Below are positions 29,284 to 35,940 of a stretch of DNA of 35,940 bases, piece by piece. The notes beneath the pieces were generated by a model that was given only the letters and a program-made list of their open reading frames with translations, was not told the origin of the DNA and made no database searches. The translations under genes and the position numbers were made by a program. Source of the stretch: Candidatus Altarchaeota archaeon. GTDB taxonomy: Archaea; SpSt-1190. The DNA is taken from contig JAAOXW010000015.1 in NCBI GenBank assembly GCA_018221005.1, forward strand, positions 1 to 35,940, written 5' to 3'. The stretch's first letter is position 1. Every line of letters starts with the position of its first letter.

Positions 29284-30291
29284 TTAACAGATGCACATCT
29301 GCCTCTTACCAATCTCAAGAGTCCGGTCAGTGACAGGAACACTCTCATCCTTAGGTACCTCATAAATTGCACGAATAGCATCAATGTTGTCAGGCACCAC
29401 AATGGACTCTTGGTGGATGGCTTGAGAAAGGTATATTTTATTGCCATCCACTGTAAAGCCCTTGAAAACCACACTCTCAAAAATGTCGGAGCGAACGCGA
29501 AAGTCACGTGCAAAATCCACTATTTGTGCAGTTGATTTGAAACCAAGCGCAGGGTCTGCTAGTAAAATGCGTGGCTCATCCATAATAGCTTGAATCAAAT
29601 CACCTTCAGTCAACTGCTTCTCAGTTTCAATATACAAGTCATGGGTATGCATGATGGTGGAAGGTACCTTCCAAGCTGTTGTAAATAAATTTACATCCAT
29701 TACAGTCTTTACGTCAGGGGCGTGGTGCGAAATTCCAATTGGGTCAGGAACTATGGCATCAATGGGCCCCTTCTTATACTCCTTCGGATCCGCCGCACGA
29801 CGAATCAGGGTTGCATTGCAGAGCTTAATGCCAAACTTGCTCTGTACCAAGTGAAGAAGCCGGGATAGGCCGGTGGTGTTACAGCTCACCACACGCAAGA
29901 ATTTTTGGCCCATGGCTTCCTCATAGTTGGCGTTGGCATTAAATGACATGGATATGGTTGCCTTTTCGGCCCCTTGAAAAATAGCAGGCTTCCCCGCAGG
30001 AACATAAAATTTATCCTTATTCTCCTGACCATACTTCTTTGGTGCACAGTCAACAAGAATATCTGATTCATCAACCAATTCAGCAACAGAACCCTCAACC
30101 TCAATACCTGAGCCCTCAAACCGGGACTTGTCCATGCAGAAGAGTTTGTGATGGCGGTGTTTGGCAATGAGCGCCCCATAATCTGGGCTGTTTTTTACAA
30201 CACCCACTAACTTCATATCTTTTTGCAGTTCAACCGCATCGGCCACCCTGCGTCCAATCGTACCATATCCAACAATTCCGACTTTAATCAT
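29284..30291 (-). CDS. gap: Archaeal type II glyceraldehyde-3-phosphate dehydrogenase
   Basis: This 335-aa enzyme has the archaeal type II pattern: the Rossmann GIVGYGTIGRRVADAV (residues 5-20), the catalytic Cys137 in VSCNTTGLSR, and TLIRRAADPKEYKKGP and PDPIGISHH in the substrate domain. Such enzymes use NAD or NADP and convert glyceraldehyde 3-phosphate to 1,3-bisphosphoglycerate, mainly in the gluconeogenic direction in many archaea. The start overlaps the pgk stop by four bases (ATGA), with an SD-like GGTGAT at 30295-30300, so it is translationally coupled to pgk. It ends in CIC. No anomalies are seen. Confidence 0.95.
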   Translation of the reverse strand: MIKVGIVGYGTIGRRVADAVELQKDMKLVGVVKNSPDYGALIAKHRHHKLFCMDKSRFEGSGIEVEGSVAELVDESDILVDCAPKKYGQENKDKFYVPAGKPAIFQGAEKATISMSFNANANYEEAMGQKFLRVVSCNTTGLSRLLHLVQSKFGIKLCNATLIRRAADPKEYKKGPIDAIVPDPIGISHHAPDVKTVMDVNLFTTAWKVPSTIMHTHDLYIETEKQLTEGDLIQAIMDEPRILLADPALGFKSTAQIVDFARDFRVRSDIFESVVFKGFTVDGNKIYLSQAIHQESIVVPDNIDAIRAIYEVPKDESVPVTDRTLEIGKRQMCIC

Positions 30292-31337
30292 ACAATCACC
30301 AAACTTTCTCTGCTTTGCACAACCGCTTCAATACCGGGGAGAGTTCCACTCATGAGATATGCAAGAGCTGCCCCCCCAGAAGTGATAACCCCATCAAGGC
30401 CATTCTGATGTGCAATATTACCAGAGTGGCCACCCAAAATGGCAGTGCAGCGTTTCATCATTTCCAAACTACTCCGCACATGCCCTTCCTCATAAATTCC
30501 CAAAGGACCAGAAAATATACCCCCCGACTCATCGAGTATTTTGGAATACAACTTAACGGTCTTTGGACCGACATCAACAATTTTTCCATCTCTTTCAATA
30601 TAATCAACAGGCCCAATGATTTTGTTTTTGTGCTCCATGAGGAGTCCTGTCATCTCATTAGTAATTCCAGCCTTAGCGTCCTTGAACTGAACTGCGGGAA
30701 TTCCCCCTAGCAAAACTTTCCAACCACTCCCTAAAAGTTTTCCAACATACTTGCTCTTGTCCATCTTATTTCCACCCCAAACAAGAATTTTTTCAGGGGA
30801 GTTTCGTAGCGCCTCCAAACGCTGAACCTCCTCCATAAAAATATTACCAAGATGGCCTTCCATATGGAGTGGCATCATAACCGAGGTGTGATTCCGATGA
30901 CTGACTGCAGGGGCATTGTTAACATATACATCAAAGTGATTGGCAAGAAATTCACAAAGGCCATTCCGCCCACCTTCCTTTTCCAAAGTAGAGGCCCGCA
31001 CATTCTTTAGGAGATAAATACCGGGTGCTTGAGTGTCGCGGACAACTGCTTCCCCCATTAATGAATCAACATATTTTATGTCGGGGGCGCCTGAGGCTTT
31101 CAGGAGCTGTACCATAAATTCCATGTTTTCCTTGAAATCCACTTTGCCCTTTCGTCCACAGTGACTTAACAATACAACAGAGCATCCCCCCTCAGCCAGC
31201 TTTGCATACTTCCTTAGTTCTTGGGCATTTCTCCACGCTTTATACCCGCCCTCTTCAGCCCCATTCATATCAATTCGCAGCAAAATTCGCTTCTTCGTGC
31301 CATTTAGAGTTTCGGGCTTGAAGACGTAACGCTCCAC
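30288..31337 (-). CDS. pgk: Divergent, short archaeal phosphoglycerate kinase
   Basis: This 349-aa protein matches PGK in order and is followed by gap, but is shorter than the roughly 400-410 aa usual for the family. Preserved pieces: LLRIDMNGA (in place of LVRVDFNVP), the basic patch in WRNAQELR, SHCGRKG, LLKNVRA and SHRNHTSV, and WGGNKMDKSK for GGAKVSDK. ILGGHSGNIAHQNGL and ITSGGAALAYLMSGTLPGIE give the archaeal nucleotide-side C-terminal motifs. Several otherwise conserved positions have changed (NDAFG to NNAPA, GGGH to LGGH). It should transfer phosphate between 1,3-bisphosphoglycerate and ADP. The start is GTG, set by the box at 31357-31366. Confidence 0.88.
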   Translation of the reverse strand: MERYVFKPETLNGTKKRILLRIDMNGAEEGGYKAWRNAQELRKYAKLAEGGCSVVLLSHCGRKGKVDFKENMEFMVQLLKASGAPDIKYVDSLMGEAVVRDTQAPGIYLLKNVRASTLEKEGGRNGLCEFLANHFDVYVNNAPAVSHRNHTSVMMPLHMEGHLGNIFMEEVQRLEALRNSPEKILVWGGNKMDKSKYVGKLLGSGWKVLLGGIPAVQFKDAKAGITNEMTGLLMEHKNKIIGPVDYIERDGKIVDVGPKTVKLYSKILDESGGIFSGPLGIYEEGHVRSSLEMMKRCTAILGGHSGNIAHQNGLDGVITSGGAALAYLMSGTLPGIEAVVQSRESLVIV

Positions 31338-31356
31338 AATGAGTCAACAAGGAACT

Positions 31357-31366
31357 CATATAAAAG
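31357..31366 (-). promoter_or_regulatory. TATA-like box for the pgk-gap operon
   Basis: CTTTTATATG on the minus strand lies 20-29 nt upstream of the GTG at 31337. It is the probable promoter of pgk, gap and the DUF357 gene. Confidence 0.55.
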
Positions 31367-31415
31367 TAATACTATGTATTACGTTTGGGTAATTTGCAAA
31401 ATTGTTTCTAACTTT

Positions 31416-31436
31416 CAAAAAAACTAAAAATTAGTT
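31416..31436 (-). terminator. Hairpin plus T-run after the ABC permease
   Basis: On the minus strand AACTAA and TTAGTT flank a TTT loop and run into a seven-T tract. It lies six bases downstream of the permease stop, so it should end the propeller-ABC transcript before the pgk promoter. Confidence 0.65.
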
Positions 31437-31441
31437 AGTAC

Positions 31442-32383
31442 TTAGCCGATGTCACGACGATTAAAAATCAAAATGCCAAGGCCTACTAGTAAGAGTGGTA
31501 TTAAGACCCATTTCAAGAAGGAGTGACCAAGGCTGTGGTAAGTTACCATCTGAAGACTCTGAAGAATAAAACCGTGGTCATAGTCAATTAGGAGTCCACC
31601 TTCGGGAACTACAAAGGTTCCAGTAAATGTGCCCACCACCATTTGAACAAAGGGAACTAACCGAGTTCCAACGACTTCAAGGGCCCCAACAAATACGTTG
31701 CCAAGGTCATAACCCAAATCAATTTTGTCGAGCATAAAACTCTCATAGACTCCTGCATCACGGGCAGCTCCACGGATGGGAATGAAAACAAAGAACGTGA
31801 GTACAAGAATAAGAATCATTGGAACTAAAGCCTTCATCCTGCTCGAAAACATAGTGGACAACGCCGCAGACATTGAACCAAAAATCAATGAAACAAAGAC
31901 TGAATAGAAAGTCAGGATGGGGAAAAGTGAAAGAACCCGGAAGAGTGAATAGAAATCAAGGCCAAAAAATGATGCCCAAAGATAAATTGACGCAAACAGT
32001 GAAAGAGCAGAAAGCATGAGGGCAGAAAGGGAAAATGCTAAAAATTTTGAGAGAAGGAGGCTGACTCTCTTAATGGGTTTGCTGACCATCATTAGCAGAG
32101 TGCCATCAGCTTCTTCTTGAGCTACAAAGGACGAACAAATCAAGGAGGACATAATGGCAGGTGCAATACCACAGACCCATACAAAGGCAAAAATTAGGAA
32201 GAAACCAATGAGAAACTCAGTTTTTAAGGCCATTCCTAAATTGGAGAACATTTGGGCCTCTTTGGAAACATTGACAAACAAAAACTGAGGCAGGAGCACA
32301 ACTACCAAATAAATCAACACTCGTTTCAAATTAAGTGCATCTGAAAGTGTCTTCTTGAAGATGGCTTTATTTATTAAGTCCAT
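31442..32383 (-). CDS. ABC-2-type transporter permease
   Basis: This 313-aa protein has six hydrophobic helices, grouped as in ABC-2 permeases: one near the N-terminus (LIYLVVVLLPQFLFV), two around 60-150, then three toward the C-terminus, and the final LGILIFNRRDIG typical of these proteins (the last helix followed by a positive tail). ABC-2 permeases export polysaccharides, lipids, drugs or proteins. EEADGTLLMMVSKPIKRVSL matches the EEREKGTLE-type cytoplasmic loop. ATG at 32383 is selected because a strong SD lies five bases upstream; GTG at 32392 would lie inside that SD. It overlaps the ATPase gene by 17 bp. Confidence 0.85.
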   Translation of the reverse strand: MDLINKAIFKKTLSDALNLKRVLIYLVVVLLPQFLFVNVSKEAQMFSNLGMALKTEFLIGFFLIFAFVWVCGIAPAIMSSLICSSFVAQEEADGTLLMMVSKPIKRVSLLLSKFLAFSLSALMLSALSLFASIYLWASFFGLDFYSLFRVLSLFPILTFYSVFVSLIFGSMSAALSTMFSSRMKALVPMILILVLTFFVFIPIRGAARDAGVYESFMLDKIDLGYDLGNVFVGALEVVGTRLVPFVQMVVGTFTGTFVVPEGGLLIDYDHGFILQSLQMVTYHSLGHSFLKWVLIPLLLVGLGILIFNRRDIG

Positions 32384-33326
32384 GATTTTCACCCTCCGCT
32401 TTTTCGATTACTTTCATAAATATATTTTCCAGGGACATAGTGAATGGCGCAAATTCAGTAAGGTCTTGTTCATGCCCTTTGAATGCTGAAAACAAGGCCT
32501 TCTTGAAGGACAAGGGATTTTTGACAGTTGCCTCAATCTTCATGTGCTGGTTCATCCAAGCTTTCTCAACACCGTTAAGCCCGGATATGGTCTTCATAAA
32601 CTTTTCATTGTTGGTTGTATCCACCACAAAATGTTTTTCTGAAAATTTCTTGCGAAGCTCAGTCATATCCCCTTGCATAATCGCATTACCTTTATTCACA
32701 ATTGCCACATGATCCACAACCTTCTCAAGCTCTTGAAGGATGTGACTGCTCACGAAAATAGTTTTATTTTGTTTAGTAGCAAGGGCACGAATTTTGTCGA
32801 GAACCTCATGCCTTCCAATGGGATCTAAATTCGCCGTTGGTTCATCAAGAATTAAAATTTCGGGGTCATGAATTAGTGCCTGTACAATACTCAGCTTCTG
32901 CTTCATCCCTGAACTAAAGTTTCTGGCATTTCTGTCACGGAAATTTTCAAGCCCCATCCAAGCCAGCAACTCATCTGCTTTGCTTCGCGCCTCTTTCTGT
33001 GGCATGCCGCATAATTTAGCACTGTAAACTAAGAAATCAACGGCAGACATGGAGTAAAAGTTAGGGTGCTCTGACGAATATCCAATACTTGCCTTTGCCT
33101 TCACAGTGCCCGCAGAATGCCCAAGAATACTTGCCTTTCCCTTAGTTGCCCTCATAGCACCTACAAGCATTTTTATTGTGGTGGTCTTGCCGGCACCATT
33201 GGGGCCAATAAAACCGTATACAGTTCCTTTTTCGATTGAGAGATTGAGGTTATTAACGGCGGTGAGCCTCTTTCCAAACCTACCAAAGATTTTAGTCAAA
33301 TTGACTGTTTCTATTGCGTTTTCCAT
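32367..33326 (-). CDS. ABC transporter ATP-binding protein (ABC-2 type)
   Basis: This 319-aa ATPase has Walker A GPNGAGKTT (residues 41-49), a Q-loop region with serine in place of glutamine (GYSSEHPNF), signature NFSSGMKQKL (replacing LSGGQ), Walker B ILILDEPTANLD, and the switch His in FVSSHIL. The last 100 or so residues form the usual C-terminal extension (MKTISGLNGVEKAWM) of ABC-2 partners. It energises export by the permease encoded downstream. An SD-like AGGGTGGTGA at 33328-33337 precedes its ATG, and the start overlaps the end of the propeller gene by 16 bp. Confidence 0.92.
   Translation of the reverse strand: MENAIETVNLTKIFGRFGKRLTAVNNLNLSIEKGTVYGFIGPNGAGKTTTIKMLVGAMRATKGKASILGHSAGTVKAKASIGYSSEHPNFYSMSAVDFLVYSAKLCGMPQKEARSKADELLAWMGLENFRDRNARNFSSGMKQKLSIVQALIHDPEILILDEPTANLDPIGRHEVLDKIRALATKQNKTIFVSSHILQELEKVVDHVAIVNKGNAIMQGDMTELRKKFSEKHFVVDTTNNEKFMKTISGLNGVEKAWMNQHMKIEATVKNPLSFKKALFSAFKGHEQDLTEFAPFTMSLENIFMKVIEKAEGENHGLNK
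32389..32397 (-). promoter_or_regulatory. Shine-Dalgarno site of the ABC permease
   Basis: GGAGGGTGA on the minus strand lies five bases before the ATG at 32383 and decides the start of the permease. It lies in the end of the ATPase gene. Confidence 0.65.
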
Positions 33327-35940
33327 TTCACCACCCTAAGTACAATATACGCCCCAGCCAACAGAGCAAGTAGCGTATTCAACAAGGAAAGACTGGATGC
33401 TCCAAAAGTATCCACAGTATATCTGAACATTTTTTCATATCCATCTTTATTTGTGAATGATACTGCTACCTCGTGCTCACCATTTGAGAGACGGAGTTCA
33501 ATATACTCGTTTCTGGTTGCTGCTGAAAGTGTCCCGTCAACATATACATTAGTATAAAATTCCTTGCTCACATTTATTTTTACTAAGTTGCCTTCAACAT
33601 TAATTTCAGGTTCCTTTGTTTCCAAAATATCTAAGGTATATATTTCTCCTTGAGGGCCCGTCACTAAAGTTCCATCAGTTACGCCACCCCCATCAAAGTG
33701 GAAGAAGCCTTCAATTTTTCCACTAGTTAAATTATACATGGCAATTTTTCCGTCTTCATTTTCCCAATCCATCCGGGGAAGAGTAAATACCAACATATCA
33801 GTCCCTACTTTACTAATATCAGAAACAAAAGACCACTCCTGAGTATCCCACTCAGGCTCATCAATTTCAACAGTCTTAATCACCTTGTTATTTTGTGAAT
33901 CCCTAAAAACGAGTTTGGATCCTCCACCGCCGTGTGTTACAAGAGGAACTACAAAATCATCAAAGCCGTCACCATTCATATCATCAACAATCACAATGGC
34001 TTCAACCTGCCCATATCGATTCCACACATTCCAAAAAGCGTTGTCCTCTTCATACTCCCACTCGTAATTGGATGAAAATACTTTGATGTGCCCTCCCATC
34101 TCCTCAAAAATAATCGCATGTTCAAGGATGCCATCCCCATTAACATCGCCAAGGTTCTCAATGAAAGAAAATTCATTGAAGCTGCCAGAGTAAATTGTGT
34201 CATGAGTCTTTGTACTAAAAAAGTGAATGAGTGGTGGACGATTGGGTTGGTTAGTAGGTACCATCAAATCCTCAACACCATCCCCATCAATGTCTTCAAT
34301 TTTGGTAACGCCTTCTCTCCAAACATCATTCAAGAATCTCTGCCATACGGGAGTGTAATTTTGTCCGCCATCTAAACTCTCAACAAGTTGATGATTGCCA
34401 TCCCAATCAAACATGACAAATTCAGAAATTTCATCTCCATTAAGGTCGGAAACACAGAAAACAGAGTAGCCACGGTCAAACCAAGAAGCAGTAAACTCGT
34501 CAGTGTAGTTGATGTTGACGGGATTCTCATATCTCCAAGGTTGACTGTCTTTTAGCCACAATTCTTCAAAGCCCGTTGCACCATCTCTCAAAATTACAGT
34601 TCCGTCTGCTGAAATTAAAAGGTCATCAAAACCGTCATTATTGTAGTCACAGGAATCAAAATTATCTACACGGGACCTATACTCCACTTGGTCTAAATTT
34701 TTAAAGTCTATAAATCGAAGCAGTTCAAGGGTCTTCAAATCTGTAGGGTAATTTGAAATTTCATCTAACCACACAGCCACATCAAAATCACCATAAATAT
34801 CTTTTGCCTCTGAGATCCTGCCTTCCTTAAGTTCCCAAGGAATTGTTTCATATCGGTCCCAATTAAATGATTTCATTTCAGAAACAAAAGTTGTATCAAG
34901 AAGGTAATCATCAAGACGGCCCACATACGTTTTGTCTGTTGGATAAAATTGGTGGGTTACTTCTCCCGTTCTCGAATCAATAATAATTATTTCATCTGCT
35001 TCGTCCATGGTCTTATACAATAGGGCAATTCTTGTGCTCAGGTTTCCGCTGTTCAAAATTTTTATGTCAGAAATATATCCATTCGCACTCATTGTATCTG
35101 ACAAGACATACCGCCAAGACAGTTTGTTTTCACTTATACCAATTACAAATTTTGCTTGAGTTTCATCAAAGAATCTTGAATTTGTGTCATCAAAAAAGAC
35201 GCGGACATCTCCCGCCTCTTTATACTTTAAAAATTCACTCCGAGGCAAATACCACAAAGTTTTCCCACTAAAGTCAGTAAACTTGATTTCACAAGACGTT
35301 GTGATGAGTATTCCCTTTTCACTTACGTCCATCAGATATTGAGTTGATCTACAAGAGGGAGACGTAATAAGAATGTCTTCAAGGTGAGTTCCGTCAGAAA
35401 GCGCATATACACCCACTACATCCGTCCCATAGCTACTGGCCCCACCCATCACATAAAGTTGGGAATTATAACTATCCACATCAAGAATTGTTGTGGTCGT
35501 TTCCCATTCAACCTCTTCTCCCGTTAGCACCACCAACTTATCAGAGGCGTAGGCAACAGTCTTACCTTCCACCTCTTCAAGTTTAATATTCTGAAACAAA
35601 CTTCCAGAAGGGCCCATCTCCCCTACCATCTTTGAATATGTGCTGTATAGCACTTGCGTGGAATATTTTTTTATTTCCGTCTTACTTCCGGAAGTAAGCC
35701 AGTAAATGTTGCCATCTTCACAACTTGCTACTAACCCCTTTGTGATTTCCCAAACAGAACGGGTAAAGGTTTTTGAGCTGCTATTTGAAACGGGATCAAC
35801 AACCTCGTATGAGGGACAGACACTTTTTTCTTCACGAACTTGTAAGTTTTGATCCAGCACATATACCTTCCCTTCCTGAGTTGCCAAATAAAAGCTTCCG
35901 GCAGTCTCAACAAAATCCCAAATGTCATTATTGGCAGTAA
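33311..35940 (-). CDS. Membrane-anchored FG-GAP/PQQ-type beta-propeller, N-terminus outside window
   Basis: The frame stays open to the right edge (upstream codons read NDIWDFVETAGSFYLATQ), so the true start is outside the window; 876 codons are visible. It starts with PQQ-like repeats (YLATQEGKVYVLD). From about residue 430 of the visible part it has FG-GAP/integrin-type acidic loops: NNDGFDDLLI, DLNGDEISEFVM, DIDGDGVEDLMV, DVNGDGILEHAI, DMNGDGFDDFVV. A C-terminal Ig-like stretch leads to one membrane helix (LLNTLLALLAGAYIVLRVV) and a short basic tail. So the propeller lies outside the cell. It overlaps the ATPase gene and is the first known gene of this operon. The calcium-type loops suggest ligand or protein binding. 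Confidence 0.88.
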   Translation of the reverse strand, partial: TANNDIWDFVETAGSFYLATQEGKVYVLDQNLQVREEKSVCPSYEVVDPVSNSSSKTFTRSVWEITKGLVASCEDGNIYWLTSGSKTEIKKYSTQVLYSTYSKMVGEMGPSGSLFQNIKLEEVEGKTVAYASDKLVVLTGEEVEWETTTTILDVDSYNSQLYVMGGASSYGTDVVGVYALSDGTHLEDILITSPSCRSTQYLMDVSEKGILITTSCEIKFTDFSGKTLWYLPRSEFLKYKEAGDVRVFFDDTNSRFFDETQAKFVIGISENKLSWRYVLSDTMSANGYISDIKILNSGNLSTRIALLYKTMDEADEIIIIDSRTGEVTHQFYPTDKTYVGRLDDYLLDTTFVSEMKSFNWDRYETIPWELKEGRISEAKDIYGDFDVAVWLDEISNYPTDLKTLELLRFIDFKNLDQVEYRSRVDNFDSCDYNNDGFDDLLISADGTVILRDGATGFEELWLKDSQPWRYENPVNINYTDEFTASWFDRGYSVFCVSDLNGDEISEFVMFDWDGNHQLVESLDGGQNYTPVWQRFLNDVWREGVTKIEDIDGDGVEDLMVPTNQPNRPPLIHFFSTKTHDTIYSGSFNEFSFIENLGDVNGDGILEHAIIFEEMGGHIKVFSSNYEWEYEEDNAFWNVWNRYGQVEAIVIVDDMNGDGFDDFVVPLVTHGGGGSKLVFRDSQNNKVIKTVEIDEPEWDTQEWSFVSDISKVGTDMLVFTLPRMDWENEDGKIAMYNLTSGKIEGFFHFDGGGVTDGTLVTGPQGEIYTLDILETKEPEINVEGNLVKINVSKEFYTNVYVDGTLSAATRNEYIELRLSNGEHEVAVSFTNKDGYEKMFRYTVDTFGASSLSLLNTLLALLAGAYIVLRVVKWKTQ

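Noticed and set aside
29208..29513. A minus-strand 101-aa gene inside gap
   Set aside because: It is in a different frame within the gap gene, overlaps it fully, and has no promoter.
33311..35887. The propeller gene beginning at TTG 35887
   Set aside because: The same frame continues without a stop to the window edge with propeller-like sequence, so the TTG is internal and the gene is cut by the edge.

Overview
The window looks archaeal, most likely from an uncultured, small-genome DPANN-type lineage; that placement is inference. The evidence is a type II (archaeal) glyceraldehyde-3-phosphate dehydrogenase, an archaeal-style phosphoglycerate kinase, a ferredoxin-dependent 2-oxoacid oxidoreductase with fused gamma-alpha subunit, a DUF357 protein, tRNA genes without encoded CCA, and TATA-like boxes 18-33 nt upstream of start codons. 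The box spacing implies that most first genes are leaderless. Genes inside operons carry Shine-Dalgarno (SD) sequences instead. GTG starts are frequent.

Layout. 1-413: minus-strand gene cut by the left edge. 424-570: start-less coding-like remnant. 591-1913: tandem pair of paralogues of unknown function. 1927-5749: uridine-kinase-like protein, alpha/beta hydrolase, membrane acyltransferase, CDP-alcohol phosphatidyltransferase and a membrane-anchored winged-helix protein. 5797-8942: unknown 143-aa protein, DUF1295 membrane protein, short DUF523-like protein, CutA, lipoprotein and Fe/Mn superoxide dismutase. 8997-12006: two related secreted beta-helix/MopE proteins with a 47-aa cysteine-rich microprotein between them. 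12057-14860: parvulin and KorA-KorB. 14892-15118: tRNA-Gly inside a cluster of perfect palindromes, with a second copy of its 3' end 96 bp downstream. 15151-18746: small membrane protein, double-SIS protein, tRNA-Arg with hairpins, and a 647-aa membrane-anchored protein. 18755-19285: MIP18-type protein, tRNA-Ser and hairpins.

19287-25739 (minus): a 1386-aa cysteine-rich surface protein and a 751-aa membrane protein with calcium-loop-type repeats. 25800-27315: two unknown genes and a 430-bp gene-free stretch with degenerate repeats. 27316-31337: NYN-domain protein, second double-SIS protein, DUF357 protein, and overlapping GAPDH and PGK genes forming a lower-glycolysis operon. 31442-35940 (minus): beta-propeller surface protein (cut by the right edge), ABC ATPase and ABC-2 permease in one overlapping operon.

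Functionally the window combines central carbon metabolism (PGK, GAPDH, sugar-phosphate SIS proteins, KorAB), oxidative-stress and metal handling (SOD, CutA, MIP18), and a large set of secreted or membrane-anchored surface proteins. The most unusual signals are the palindrome clusters at all three tRNA genes, often closed by C(UNCG)G tetraloops; the duplicated tRNA-Gly 3' end; the shared C-terminal domain of the beta-helix pair; and the giant cysteine-rich protein. No CRISPR array, transposase or phage gene was found.
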